From Leptolyngbya sp. KIOST-1 (GTDB taxonomy: Bacteria > Cyanobacteriota > Cyanobacteriia > Phormidesmidales > Phormidesmidaceae), in NCBI RefSeq assembly GCF_000763385.1, contig NZ_JQFA01000002.1, positions 3,410,001-3,474,000 on the forward strand: 64,000 nucleotides of DNA. The letters are read 5' to 3'. A program made the position numbers and the translations under genes. Shown here piece after piece: positions 28,364 to 37,325 of the stretch. The notes under the pieces are model-generated. The model did not search any database. It worked only from the letters and a program-made list of their open reading frames with translations, and was not told the origin of the DNA. Within the stretch, counting starts at the first letter, position 1. Each line of letters opens with the position of its first letter.

Positions 28364-29155
28364 ATGCTGAAACGAGCGCTTAAAATCTCCCGGGTCATGC
28401 TGTCGGTGTACTATGCCTACATGGTGGAGTACCGGGCAGAGCTGGTGTTTTGGGTGCTCTCGGGCACGTTTCCGCTGATTTTGATGGGGCTGTGGGTAGA
28501 GGCGGCCCAGGGCGACCAGTTCGACCTCAGTCCGACGGATCTGGTGCGGTACTTCTTGGCGGTGTTTTTGGTGCGCCAGTTCACCGTGGTCTGGGTGATC
28601 TGGGAGTTTGAGCGCGAGGTGGTGGAGGGGCGACTTTCGCCCTACCTGTTGCAGCCCGTGGACCCGGCCTGGCGGCATTTCTTTAGCCACGTTTCGGAGC
28701 GGTTTGCTCGGCTACCCTTTGCCTTTTTGCTGGTGGGGCTGTTTTTGCTGCTCTACCCCTACGCCGCCTGGTGGCCCCGGCTCGACAACCTGCTGCTGGG
28801 GCTGCTGGCGATCGCGCTGGCCTTTTGCCTGCGATTTCTCATGCAGTACACCTTTGCCCTGGCCGCCTTCTGGACGGAGCGGGCCAGCGCCCTGGAGCAG
28901 TTCTGGTTTTTGCTCTACACCTTTCTGTCGGGCATGGTGGCCCCGCTGTCGCTGTTTCCCGACGCGGTGCGCGAGGTGGTGCTGTGGACGCCCTTCCCCT
29001 ACCTGATTTACTTTCCGGCCAGCCTGTTGATCGATCGGCCAGAGCATGTGGCGCGAGGATTTATGGCCATGGTGCTGTGGTCGGCACTGTTTTGGGGGCT
29101 GAATCGCTGGCTATGGCGGCGGGGGCTGCGGCAGTACTCAGGGATGGGGGCCTGA
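28364..29155 (+). CDS. ABC-2 type permease
   Basis: A 263-residue membrane protein with six hydrophobic segments, of the uncharacterised ABC-2 permease family (COG4587-like): VEYRAELVFWVLSGTFPLIL at the start and PYLIYFPASLLIDRPEH near the end. It works with the next permease, which it overlaps by one base (TGATG), and with an ATPase subunit not encoded nearby. ATG 28364 is chosen over an upstream frame that would start inside the MITE. The substrate is unknown. Confidence 0.85.
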   Translation: MLKRALKISRVMLSVYYAYMVEYRAELVFWVLSGTFPLILMGLWVEAAQGDQFDLSPTDLVRYFLAVFLVRQFTVVWVIWEFEREVVEGRLSPYLLQPVDPAWRHFFSHVSERFARLPFAFLLVGLFLLLYPYAAWWPRLDNLLLGLLAIALAFCLRFLMQYTFALAAFWTERASALEQFWFLLYTFLSGMVAPLSLFPDAVREVVLWTPFPYLIYFPASLLIDRPEHVARGFMAMVLWSALFWGLNRWLWRRGLRQYSGMGA

Positions 29156-29937
29156 TGGAACGCTACTTCAAGGTGCTGAGGTTGTTCTGGAGCACGGCGA
29201 TCGCCGCTGAGCTGGAGTATCGACTCAATTTTTTGGTCACCGCGCTGATCAGCCTGGGCGGGCTGGCGGGCAGTCTGTTTGGCCTGTTTTTGTTCTACCG
29301 CACCGGCTACGAGTTCGAGGGCTGGAGCTGGGAGGCGGCGCTGCTGGTGCTGGGCCTGTTCACCGTGCTGCAGGGGTTCTCGGCTATGGTGCTGATCCCT
29401 AACCTGAACAAAATCGTCAACCAGGTGCAGCAGGGCACCCTCGACTTTGTGCTGCTCAAGCCGATCAGCTCGCAGTTCTGGCTCTCGACCCGAATTATTT
29501 CGCCCTGGGGGCTACCCGACGTGATCTTCGGCCTGGTGATGATCGGCTATGGCGGCAGTCGCCTGGGGCTGGGCTGGGCCGACTACGGGCTGGCGATTTT
29601 ACCCCTGGCCCTAGGGGCGGTCACCCTCTACAGCCTGTGGTTTATGCTGGGGGCCACCAGCATCTGGTTTGTCAAAATCTACAACGTCACCGAGGTGCTG
29701 CGGGGGCTGCTGGAGGCCGGTCGGTTCCCGATCGCGGCCTACCCGGTGGCCTATCGGGTGTTCTTTACCTTTGTGGTGCCGGTGGCGTTTCTCACCACGG
29801 TGCCCGCCCAGACCATGCTAGGCCAGGGCGGACGCGGCTGGTTGCTGGCCTCGACCCTGCTGGCCCTGGTGCTGCTGGTGGTAGCGAACCGCTTTTGGCG
29901 CTTTGCCCTGCGGTTTTACACCAGCGCGTCGAGCTAG
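29155..29937 (+). CDS. ABC-2 type permease (second subunit)
   Basis: A 260-residue membrane protein with six hydrophobic segments, COG3694-like, translationally coupled to the preceding permease through an overlapping stop/start. Recognisable segments include LNKIVNQVQQGTLDFVLLKP and YPVAYRVFFTFVVPVAFLT. The two would form a heterodimeric exporter channel. A longer frame exists from 28771 but runs inside the first gene. No ATP-binding subunit is next to the pair in this window. Confidence 0.87.
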   Translation: MERYFKVLRLFWSTAIAAELEYRLNFLVTALISLGGLAGSLFGLFLFYRTGYEFEGWSWEAALLVLGLFTVLQGFSAMVLIPNLNKIVNQVQQGTLDFVLLKPISSQFWLSTRIISPWGLPDVIFGLVMIGYGGSRLGLGWADYGLAILPLALGAVTLYSLWFMLGATSIWFVKIYNVTEVLRGLLEAGRFPIAAYPVAYRVFFTFVVPVAFLTTVPAQTMLGQGGRGWLLASTLLALVLLVVANRFWRFALRFYTSASS

Positions 29938-29941
29938 GGAG

Positions 29942-30712
29942 CTAGGCTAGCCAGCGCTGGATCCAGCCTATCCCCTGGCGGATGCCATTGGTGCGATCGC
30001 CCCCGTTGCAGGCGCTTTCAGCGACATACAGAGTCTGTAGCCGCAGGGGTTGGTAGCGCGATCGCTGGTTGGCCTCAACTAGCCAGTGCTGAAAACCTGT
30101 CAGGTCTTCTCCCTGCAGGAGCAGCGCTGAGTCGCGACTCAGCCGCTCCCACTGGAGCGCTTTGACCAGAAGCTGAGTGTGGGCGCGGTGGTAGTTGGCC
30201 TCGTGGTGCAGGGTTTGCAGCAGCTGTTGGCCACTAGCGGTGTCTGCCAGAGGGGGCACGCCGGTACGCAGGTCGATGGTGTCTAAGGTTTGCAGCGGCT
30301 CTGGCAGGTGCTCGGCGGGGACTGTTTTGGCTAGCACCGGCACAATTCGCTTGTTGAGGCTGAGGGCAAACAGCAACCCCTGTAGACAGAGCGCATCGGT
30401 CAGGGAGTGAGGAGTAAGGACCAGCAGATAGTTGTCGCAGGACTCCACAGCACGGGATATGGCCACCTCGGGGTGCAGGGCGATGGAGTAGACCTGGGGG
30501 TACTCCCAGCAGGTGATCTGGGCCTCGCTGAGCAACTGGCGCAAGGCCTGAACGGCAGCAGCCCCTGGCCGTACTGCGGCTTGAGCGACTGGCTGCTCTA
30601 GCGGTTCGCCATCGGGCCAGTCTGCGGTCGCGTAGGCCAAAAACACCTGAGCGGTCAGGTTACTGTAGGTCTGGCCATCGCCAGCGGCATTCAAATTGCT
30701 CAAAACTTGCAC
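29942..30712 (-). CDS. TIR-domain protein, catalytic Glu apparently lost
   Basis: A 256-residue protein. Residues ~20-145 look like a TIR domain of the type fused to STAND effectors: VFLAYATADW, VESCDNYLLVLTPHSL and KRIVPVLAK. Residues ~165-230 match the region that usually follows TIR in such effectors (LLVKALQWERLSRDSALLLQ). The segment that usually reads C..E...A reads CLQGLLFA, so the NADase glutamate appears replaced by Gly. No NTPase or WD repeats follow, so it is a short stand-alone form. It lies 167 bases downstream of the LRR-kinase gene on the same strand. Confidence 0.72.
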   Translation of the reverse strand: MQVLSNLNAAGDGQTYSNLTAQVFLAYATADWPDGEPLEQPVAQAAVRPGAAAVQALRQLLSEAQITCWEYPQVYSIALHPEVAISRAVESCDNYLLVLTPHSLTDALCLQGLLFALSLNKRIVPVLAKTVPAEHLPEPLQTLDTIDLRTGVPPLADTASGQQLLQTLHHEANYHRAHTQLLVKALQWERLSRDSALLLQGEDLTGFQHWLVEANQRSRYQPLRLQTLYVAESACNGGDRTNGIRQGIGWIQRWLA

Positions 30713-30878
30713 CCCTGCTAGCCGTGCAACCCCACTGGGCTAGTCCCCTCTGCCTCTCAACCTGAGCCAACGCTTCCTAGCCCTGGGCTTGAGAATACCC
30801 ATTCAGGCCTTGGCAAACACTATCCCTGCTTATCTATGCCCGCCAGGGCAGATGTTTGATTCAATTCCTAGCGGCGGG

Positions 30879-32171
30879 TTAGAACGCCCTAAGCGCTGCC
30901 AAAATGTCCTTAAAGCTGGGGCGGGCCAGAACGTCGGGCTGTAGGCAGGCGGCCTGGATCTGGCGCAGGGTGGCCGGGGGAGCGGGGGTGCGATCGCACA
31001 AGTCCTCCAGCAGACAGCCAAAGGCTCTTACCTCCAGGCGCTCCAGGGCCGGGGCGTGGGCACTGGCGGGGTCGTAGAAGCTGGCCGCCCCAAAGTCGCT
31101 GAGGCGGGCCTCTCCCGCTGGATTGACCAGGGTGTTGTGGGGGTACAGGTCGCCGTGGAGAATGCCGCGATCGTGCAGGTGGGCGGCGGCGGCGGCCACC
31201 CCCCGGGCAATGGTCAGGGTAGCGGTCAGCGAAAACTCGGTGTCGTCCGGGTAGGTATCGCGGGTACAGCTCTCCAGGCTGGGCGGGCCGCCCAGCACCC
31301 GGTAGCTAGGCGGCACCAGGGGCAGCACCAGGCCCTGCTTGTGGTCGGGATGCTGGGCCACCTGGCCCAGGGGGGCAATCAGGTGCGGGTGTGTGCCCGC
31401 CGCAATGCAGGCCCGCAGTTCGTCCTCGGGCAGGCCGTCGCTGGTGATGGCTCCCTTAAACAGCTTGACCGCCACCGGCTGTTGGCCCTGGGGCTGTCGC
31501 CACAGCCCCCGTGAAATCACTCCCGACGCCCCCTGGCCCAGCACCTCTTCCAGGCTGAGGTCGCGCCAGGGAATCGTCGGTAGGGGGTCTGGATGAACTG
31601 GAGTACCCCCCCGGCAAAACGGGTTGCCGGCGTAGGCCAGCCAGCTGAGGCGCGGCAGCCTGACCAACCACGGCGGCAGCTGGTCGAGTTGGTTGGCGGC
31701 AATTCGAATCAGCTCCAGGTTTTGGCAGTTGGTCAGGGTTTCGGGCAGGGCGTGGAGTCGGTTGCCTGCCAGCATCAGCTTTTGCAGGTGGGGCAGGTGG
31801 CCGATCGCCTCGGGCAGCGATCGCAGGCGGTTGTCGGTCAGAATCAGCCAGCGGGTCTTGGGCGGTAGCGCCTCGGCGGGCACCGTGGCAATCCGGTTGG
31901 CCTTAAACCCAATCATCGAGAGGTTGGGGCACTGGGCCAGTACCTCGGGCACCCGCTCAAAGCGGTTGTTGTTGAAAAAGACAATCCGCAGATTCTGGAG
32001 CCTGGCAAAGCTGTCGGGCAGGGTGGTGAGAGCGTTGTGGGAGAGATCGAGAATTTCCAGGCTGTCGGCCAGATCGAGAATCTCTTCGGGAAAGGTGGTC
32101 AGGTTTGCGGCCAACGTCAGCCGCCGATTGTCGATGGGCGGTTGCGATCGCAGCATCTCCAGATTGAGCAT
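30879..32171 (-). CDS. leucine-rich-repeat protein kinase
   Basis: A 430-residue protein. Residues ~15-205 contain about eight leucine-rich repeats (LEILDLSHNALTTLPDSF, LQKLMLAGNRLHALPETL). Residues ~215-430 are a Ser/Thr-type kinase: glycine loop LGQGASGVISRG, VAVKLF lysine, catalytic loop HGDLYPHNTLV (HGD in place of HRD) and DFGAAS. LRRs commonly bind proteins, so the kinase may be recruited by a partner. The TIR-domain gene downstream is a possible partner; this rests on proximity only. Confidence 0.9.
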   Translation of the reverse strand: MLNLEMLRSQPPIDNRRLTLAANLTTFPEEILDLADSLEILDLSHNALTTLPDSFARLQNLRIVFFNNNRFERVPEVLAQCPNLSMIGFKANRIATVPAEALPPKTRWLILTDNRLRSLPEAIGHLPHLQKLMLAGNRLHALPETLTNCQNLELIRIAANQLDQLPPWLVRLPRLSWLAYAGNPFCRGGTPVHPDPLPTIPWRDLSLEEVLGQGASGVISRGLWRQPQGQQPVAVKLFKGAITSDGLPEDELRACIAAGTHPHLIAPLGQVAQHPDHKQGLVLPLVPPSYRVLGGPPSLESCTRDTYPDDTEFSLTATLTIARGVAAAAAHLHDRGILHGDLYPHNTLVNPAGEARLSDFGAASFYDPASAHAPALERLEVRAFGCLLEDLCDRTPAPPATLRQIQAACLQPDVLARPSFKDILAALRAF

Positions 32172-32308
32172 GGGTGGCCTTGGGGTGATCAGGTGCTACG
32201 GCCCAATGTGGCACCAATCGGGCGCTATCCCCATAAAACTTCGGTGTAGTTTAGCCGCGATGGCCCTGGGGGCCGGTCTCTGACCATCGCCCCAGCGCCT
32301 CTGCGCGG

Positions 32309-32974
32309 CTAGCCATCGACGAACAGGTTCAGCCGGCCCCGCCACACCAGGTAGGCCGTGATCACCGCCCCCAGGGTCAGCACCGTGCCCAACACCAGAA
32401 ACAGCAGCCCCAGCCAGCGCGCCGTCAACTGCTCGCGATCGAGGGACTCCAGGTAGCTCAGCTTGGTTTCAAAGCCGATCTGGGCCTCGCTGACGATGGG
32501 CCTGTCACCAGCCCTGGTCAGGGTGCCCAGCACCAGCACCGGATCGTCCACCTGAAACCCGTCGTAGCGGCGGGCGCGGCCCTCCTCCACCCGCGACCGC
32601 GTAGAGCGCAGGGTGTACCCCACTTCAATTTCCACCACGCCGCCGGGGATCTCCACCCAGAGGATGGGAGTGTAGCTGCGCACCCGATCCCACTCCAACT
32701 CGCCCTCGCGGCGCACCTGGTGGTACTCGTTGTAGGCCACCAGGGGGGGGCGATCGCTGGGCGGGGTGCGATTGCTCACCCAGCCTTCCAACAGCACCCG
32801 TACCCCCCGCTCGTTGAGGGTCTCAGCGGTGGCCACCCGCAGGCGGGCCACCTCCTGGGCATGACTGGCGATGGTCTGGGGCAACACCATCCGGATGACG
32901 CCCCCAGCGATCAAAAAAGGAACTCCGACAGCGGCCAATATGCCTGGCAACAGCCAGTGCTCCCATCTGCTCAT
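32309..32974 (-). CDS. membrane protein with large extracytoplasmic domain
   Basis: A 221-residue protein with a hydrophobic segment near each end (about residues 10-30 and 188-210) and a beta-rich middle (ILWVEIPGGVVEIEVGYTL, VDDPVLVLGTLTR). The plan resembles GIDE-like membrane proteins, but the match is too weak to assign a role. It lies between the LRR-kinase and hemJ genes on the same strand. Confidence 0.65.
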   Translation of the reverse strand: MSRWEHWLLPGILAAVGVPFLIAGGVIRMVLPQTIASHAQEVARLRVATAETLNERGVRVLLEGWVSNRTPPSDRPPLVAYNEYHQVRREGELEWDRVRSYTPILWVEIPGGVVEIEVGYTLRSTRSRVEEGRARRYDGFQVDDPVLVLGTLTRAGDRPIVSEAQIGFETKLSYLESLDREQLTARWLGLLFLVLGTVLTLGAVITAYLVWRGRLNLFVDG

Positions 32975-33047
32975 AGCTCTCCCTCATTGACCCCGATTGC
33001 GTTAGCGACCAGCTGGTGTGGGTCTGGACTAGGGACAATTAACACCG

Positions 33048-33638
33048 TCAGGAATTTTGCAGGGCCTGGGGTTCTGGGGCCGCACCCAGGGCTTCTTTTT
33101 CTTTATCTAACCGCCGCTTGCGGGCGTAGAGCTGAATGGTTGCCGCCATAAACACCACCAGCCCCACCATCAGCCAGGTTGTCACCCCAGTGGGAAAGCT
33201 GTTCTTAAAGATCACCAGCATGACGATCGCCACCAGCAGCAGAGTTGGGGCTTCGTTGAGCGCCCGCAGCTGCTGACTCGACCACCCACACTCGCCCCGG
33301 TGCAGCTGCCGCATCAGGCGACCACAGTAGTGGTGGTACACCAGCAGCAGGGCCACCAGGCCGAGCTTGGCGTGCATCCAGCCGTCCTTGAGGTACTCAG
33401 GCATCTGCACCAGCAGCCCCACCGCCATTGCTACCGTCACCACCATGCCAGGGGTGGTGATGATGTTGTAGAGGCGCTTCTCCATGATGGTGTACTGCTT
33501 TTTAAGAATGCCCCGGGCCGGTTCTGGCTCCGCTTCGGCCTCCACGTGGTAGATAAACAGGCGCACCAGGTAAAACAGCCCGGCGAACCAGACCACCACC
33601 CCAATAATGTGAAACGCTTTGAACCAGTAGTAGGCCAT
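33048..33638 (-). CDS. hemJ: protoporphyrinogen IX oxidase HemJ
   Basis: A 196-residue membrane enzyme that oxidises protoporphyrinogen IX to protoporphyrin IX, the last common step of heme and chlorophyll synthesis; HemJ is the usual form in cyanobacteria. The N-terminus YYWFKAFHIIGVVVWFAGLFY carries the conserved His (about residue 10), and KLGLVALLLVYHHYCGRL lies in the middle. Five hydrophobic segments are seen, with a charged C-terminal tail. Confidence 0.93.
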   Translation of the reverse strand: MAYYWFKAFHIIGVVVWFAGLFYLVRLFIYHVEAEAEPEPARGILKKQYTIMEKRLYNIITTPGMVVTVAMAVGLLVQMPEYLKDGWMHAKLGLVALLLVYHHYCGRLMRQLHRGECGWSSQQLRALNEAPTLLLVAIVMLVIFKNSFPTGVTTWLMVGLVVFMAATIQLYARKRRLDKEKEALGAAPEPQALQNS

Positions 33639-34067
33639 AGTCTTTCCTTCAGCCCCACGAAAGCAATGCTCTGGCGGGATGTTGCAAACCGTTAAGTACG
33701 TTTCCCATTGTTATGCACGGGTTTGCCCTTGAGAAGCCAGGCGCGACGGTTCTTAATGATTTTGGATTTTGTATTTTAGATTCTGAGCTGACGCCCTTGC
33801 CACCACCCTCTTATACTGAATCCGCCTGGGCTGCCCCCGGTTGGGCTGGGCAAACACCGTAAAGCCTCTGGCTTGGCTTCGCCTATGCCCCTACGCAATC
33901 CTCCTGTTTGGAATCGGGGTGAAGCGATTTGGATTTGCTCTGAAAATAGCCCTGGCAATGGTGCATCGCTGCGCGGATGCACCCTAAGGTTTTCATCGTT
34001 GGGGGTGCCGCGTCAGCGGCATGGTCAATTGGTATCACTCTCCCACCCTCCCACTCACCCACCTCCC
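33639..34067. other. repeat-bearing intergenic region
   Basis: 429 bases upstream of hemJ and downstream of the TPR gene, with no gene. It holds the GGTGCATC palindrome (33960-33983) and, at its edge, a C-rich string (34036-34072). A promoter for hemJ should lie near 33640-33720 but no clear -35/-10 pair stands out. Confidence 0.6.
33960..33983. repeat. GGTGCATC palindromic repeat (second copy)
   Basis: GGTGCATC-N8-GATGCACC, the inverted counterpart of 9938-9961, also bordered by CCCTA/TAGGG. Confidence 0.75.
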
Positions 34068-34072
34068 CTACA
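34036..34072. repeat. C-rich (G-rich on minus) short repeat
   Basis: A short member of the CCCACCCT/CCCACTCA-type strings; it overlaps the last codons of the TPR gene. Confidence 0.6.
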
Positions 34073-36494
34073 GCCGCCGCAACACCTGAGGCAACAACTC
34101 CCCCGGCAGCTGCGAGAGCACCGCCTGCTGCCCCGCAATCCCAAACAGGTCGTAGGTCAGGTGGGCGTTGTATACCATCGCCGTGATCAGCACCTCCAGC
34201 TGGGGCGGGCTGTCGCGCCAGCCTTCGTAGGCCAGCAGGTAGTAGCGCAGGGCCGCATCCAGGTGGTGCTGGCGGGCTTCCGTTTCGGCGCTGGGCAGAG
34301 CCTGGGCCAGCTGGTCGTGGACGACGCCGGCACTGTGGCAGGTGGCCCACAGGTCAAACCCCAGGGCGGCGGTGGGCGACTCTTGCAGGGCGGTTTCGGC
34401 GGCGACCAGGGCCATTTCGTAGGCAGCTACGGCCTGCTGCAGGGCGTTCAGGCGGCGGTCCTCCTGCTTTTCGGAGGCTTGGCCCTCGCTGTCGGCAGGA
34501 TCGGCCTCGTCTTTGGCAACAAGGGGCTGCCGTTTACCGGAGGCTTCTACCTGCTGGGCCAGGTCCCAGTAGGCGGTGCCCAGGTTGTTGGCAGTGGCGG
34601 CACAGCCGGCGGGGGCGGCGGGGGCGGTGCGGTACTGGAGTGCTGCCCGGTAGGCGGCGATCGCCCGTTCGAGCAAAACCATGGGCTGCTGGTGCTGGGC
34701 CAGGCTCCAGTAGGCAATGCCCAGGTTGTTCTGGATCATGGCGTATTCCAGGGGGGCTGCGGCGGCGGTGCGGTGGGCCAGGGCCTCGCTATAGGCCGCG
34801 ATCGCCAGGGGTAGGTGGTGCCGGGGGTCCTGGTGCTGGGCCAGCCGCCAGTGAATTGCCCCCAGGCTGTTTTGCAGGTTGGCGTAGTCGATGGGCGACT
34901 GTGCCGCCGGACTGTGCTCCAGGGCGGTTTGGTAGGCCGCCACTGCCTTTTCGAGACAGGGCACCGGATCCTCCAGATTGGCCAGCAGCCCGTAGACGGT
35001 GCCCAGGTTGCCGGAAATGCGCCCTAGGGTGTCGGCGGGAATTCCCTGCTGGCCGCCCTGGAGGGCTTTTTCGTAGGTCTGGGCACTGCGCCGCAGCCAG
35101 GGGGCGGGGTCGAGCATGCCCTCCTGCTGCCCCTGGAGCCAGTAGAGGCTGGCCAGGTCGTTGAGGGCGTCGCACCAGTCGGTGCTGCCTGGGGTGAGGC
35201 CCACGATCGCGCGATCGTACAGGGCCATGGCAAAGTCCACCAGGCTGGCGCTCGGGGCCTCCACCGTGAGGCGATCGCGCGATCGCTGCCCCAGGGCCAG
35301 GTAGGCCCGCGCCAGGGTCAATGGCCCGGCCTGCTGGTCAATCAGCCCCTGAACGTAGCGCCACAGGTTTACCAATTCAGCATCCTGGGCCAGGTCGGGA
35401 GGCAGTTGCAGGGTGTCCCGTTCCCTGTCGGCGCCAGTGGCCTCGGCCTCAGCGGTTGGGCCGGGCCGGGCCGGGGCAGGCGGGGGCGAGACCGGCTCGG
35501 CCAGCTGGAGCGCCGCCAGGGTCTCAGCGGCGGTAGCCCCCACAGGCGGCAAAATGACGCTGGAAAATAGGCCCTGATCGGCACCGGGTGCCAGGACGGT
35601 ATAGCTCGGGGGAGCCGACTGGGGGCGATCGAACACGTTGGCCGCTGCCCGGTCCATGAGCGCGGGCAAATCGACGGGGGGCTGAGGCGGCGCAGGCGGT
35701 TGGGTGGGGGCAGCGGCGTTTTCTGGGGCCGCCGCCACCGGGGGCAACGGCGACGACGTGACCCCCCCAGGCTCGGGAGACTGCTCAAAGGTTGCCAGGT
35801 CGTCGCGCAGCACCTGCCAGAGGGGGGGCTGGGGGGCCGCACTGGTCTGGGCCGGCCCGGTCTGGGGCGGGGCCGTCTGGGGCGGGGCCGTCTGGGCTGG
35901 GGGCGCATCGAACTGGGCTGGAGCCGGGGCAGCCGACTGCGGTCTGGGCTCTCCCACAAACTCAAACAGGCCGCTGCGCGATCGCCAGAACCTCGGTACC
36001 GACTGGCGAATTTTGCCCAGCCAGGGGCGCGGCACCCACACCACCAGTCGGCATTCGAGCTGGGTGAGCAGCGCATCGACGCGAATCAGCGAGGCCAGAA
36101 ACCGATTTTGCACCGTGGGCGACTGGCCCGTAAGCCGATCGATGCCCACAATTTGGAACACGGGGGCGCTGGGCAGGCTGTCCTGGAGGCGGCGCTGCTG
36201 CTTCAGCCACAGCAGCACCTCCCGCACCAGATCGGGGCGATCGCCGCCCAGCCGCAGCGTCACCAGGGTAAACTGCCGCGCCCGCACCTCTGGGGACAGG
36301 GGTACTGTCTCGGGCAAGGGGCTAAAGTTAGCCTCCAGTCGTTGGGCCAACTGCTCCTGCAAGGCCACATCGTCACACACCGCAATCAGCAGCTGCCGTC
36401 GCAGGTTGAGCTGAAGGGCCAGGCGCAGCTCCTGATAGGCTTCCTGGTTATGCCCCAGGTAGGTTTGAGAATTCAAAGACACAGCAGCGGTCAC
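34068..36494 (-). CDS. large TPR-repeat protein
   Basis: An 808-residue protein in three parts. Residues 1-185 look like an NTPase-related fold without a clear Walker A (LLIAVCDDVALQEQLAQRL, RLVVWVPRPWLGKIRQSVPR). Residues ~190-400 are a Pro/Ala/Gln-rich linker. Residues ~400-790 are TPR repeats (YANLQNSLGAIHWRLAQHQ, YAMIQNNLGIAYWSLAQHQ). It starts at GTG 36494. It is probably a protein-interaction scaffold; function unknown. Bases 34431-35138 (residues ~452-688) are the template for the second copied segment in mobile element 2. Confidence 0.85.
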   Translation of the reverse strand: MTAAVSLNSQTYLGHNQEAYQELRLALQLNLRRQLLIAVCDDVALQEQLAQRLEANFSPLPETVPLSPEVRARQFTLVTLRLGGDRPDLVREVLLWLKQQRRLQDSLPSAPVFQIVGIDRLTGQSPTVQNRFLASLIRVDALLTQLECRLVVWVPRPWLGKIRQSVPRFWRSRSGLFEFVGEPRPQSAAPAPAQFDAPPAQTAPPQTAPPQTGPAQTSAAPQPPLWQVLRDDLATFEQSPEPGGVTSSPLPPVAAAPENAAAPTQPPAPPQPPVDLPALMDRAAANVFDRPQSAPPSYTVLAPGADQGLFSSVILPPVGATAAETLAALQLAEPVSPPPAPARPGPTAEAEATGADRERDTLQLPPDLAQDAELVNLWRYVQGLIDQQAGPLTLARAYLALGQRSRDRLTVEAPSASLVDFAMALYDRAIVGLTPGSTDWCDALNDLASLYWLQGQQEGMLDPAPWLRRSAQTYEKALQGGQQGIPADTLGRISGNLGTVYGLLANLEDPVPCLEKAVAAYQTALEHSPAAQSPIDYANLQNSLGAIHWRLAQHQDPRHHLPLAIAAYSEALAHRTAAAAPLEYAMIQNNLGIAYWSLAQHQQPMVLLERAIAAYRAALQYRTAPAAPAGCAATANNLGTAYWDLAQQVEASGKRQPLVAKDEADPADSEGQASEKQEDRRLNALQQAVAAYEMALVAAETALQESPTAALGFDLWATCHSAGVVHDQLAQALPSAETEARQHHLDAALRYYLLAYEGWRDSPPQLEVLITAMVYNAHLTYDLFGIAGQQAVLSQLPGELLPQVLRRL
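34431..35138. repeat. source segment copied into mobile element 2
   Basis: 708 bases recurring at 47351-48058 in the same orientation, with no difference found in the stretches compared. It is an internal piece of the TPR gene without start or stop. Confidence 0.92.
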
Positions 36495-36524
36495 AGTAAG
36501 TAAGATGCAGGCGGCACGGTAAAA

Positions 36525-36542
36525 CTAGTTATTATGAACTAG
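36525..36542. promoter_or_regulatory. palindrome CTAGTT-N6-AACTAG (possible operator)
   Basis: A perfect 6-bp-arm inverted repeat with a 6-base spacer, 30 bases upstream of the TPR gene start in the divergent region. It could be a regulator site or part of a promoter. Confidence 0.4.
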
Positions 36543-36575
36543 CGAGTTGCCAGGCCAGAGGGCACAGGTTAGGGA

Positions 36576-36628
36576 TACACGGTTTACGGTTGCAGGCAAG
36601 TTTGAACCGCGCACCGTAAACCCAGGCT
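36576..36628. repeat. short dispersed repeat (second copy)
   Basis: Shares TACACGGTTT, TTGAACCGC and CCCAGGCT in order with 19819-19879. Confidence 0.45.
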
Positions 36629-36727
36629 ACTCACCCCTGCCAGCATTAGCCTGGTCAAGTCCTAGTTCCAACCAACTCTATTCATTACACTTCACCCTTG
36701 GGCCAACCGTTTCAGGACAACAGAACC

Positions 36728-37204
36728 ATGGCCGCCCCCATGACCGCCCCCCAGCCTCTGCCGAATCCCCCAACCCCTCTCGAACGGGACATTCTCGGTC
36801 AGCTCCAGGCTGCTGGCGGCACCTGCACCACCCTGTCGGCGCTGCCCGTGGCGGTCAAAAGTTCGCTCCGTAAGCGTACTTACGCATGCCAACAACTGCA
36901 AGCCAGGGGCTGGCTTGACTACGATTTCGAAATTGCCCAGTTTGGTCTCAGCCTCACGGGCAAAACCCTGCTTGGCCTCCATCTGTCGGTGTGGCCCGTC
37001 ACCCCCGACGAGCGGCTGATTCTCAAATCCTGCCTGAGCGGCAGAATTCACCCTGAACGGATCCATCGCCGGGTGCCGGTGTACGATCGCCAGCGCCTGC
37101 TGGAGCGACTGGCCGACCAGGGATCAATTGTGGTGTATGGACGAGCGATCGCCAACCTGCGCCTCACCACGCTGGGCGAACACAACCTGGGGCGACTCCT
37201 GTAG
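36728..37204 (+). CDS. hypothetical protein, possible winged helix
   Basis: A 158-residue basic protein. The segment LERDILGQLQAAGGTCTTLS followed by SSLRKRTYACQQLQARGWLD looks like a winged helix-turn-helix, and the C-terminal half repeats the plan (RQRLLERLADQGSIVVYG, LRLTTLGEHNLGRLL). No family is recognised. ATG 36728 is preferred to the in-frame 36698. A DNA-binding role is inferred from the helix pattern only. Confidence 0.65.
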   Translation: MAAPMTAPQPLPNPPTPLERDILGQLQAAGGTCTTLSALPVAVKSSLRKRTYACQQLQARGWLDYDFEIAQFGLSLTGKTLLGLHLSVWPVTPDERLILKSCLSGRIHPERIHRRVPVYDRQRLLERLADQGSIVVYGRAIANLRLTTLGEHNLGRLL

Positions 37205-37325
37205 CCTCCGAAAAGCCCATGGTTGGACTAGCCGCTGGGCGGAGCCTGAACGGGCCCTATCCTGGCACTCGCGCAGGGCATACGTAACGCCGTCCGTGTT
37301 TCCCAGGGCTTGGCTGCTGCGAAGC

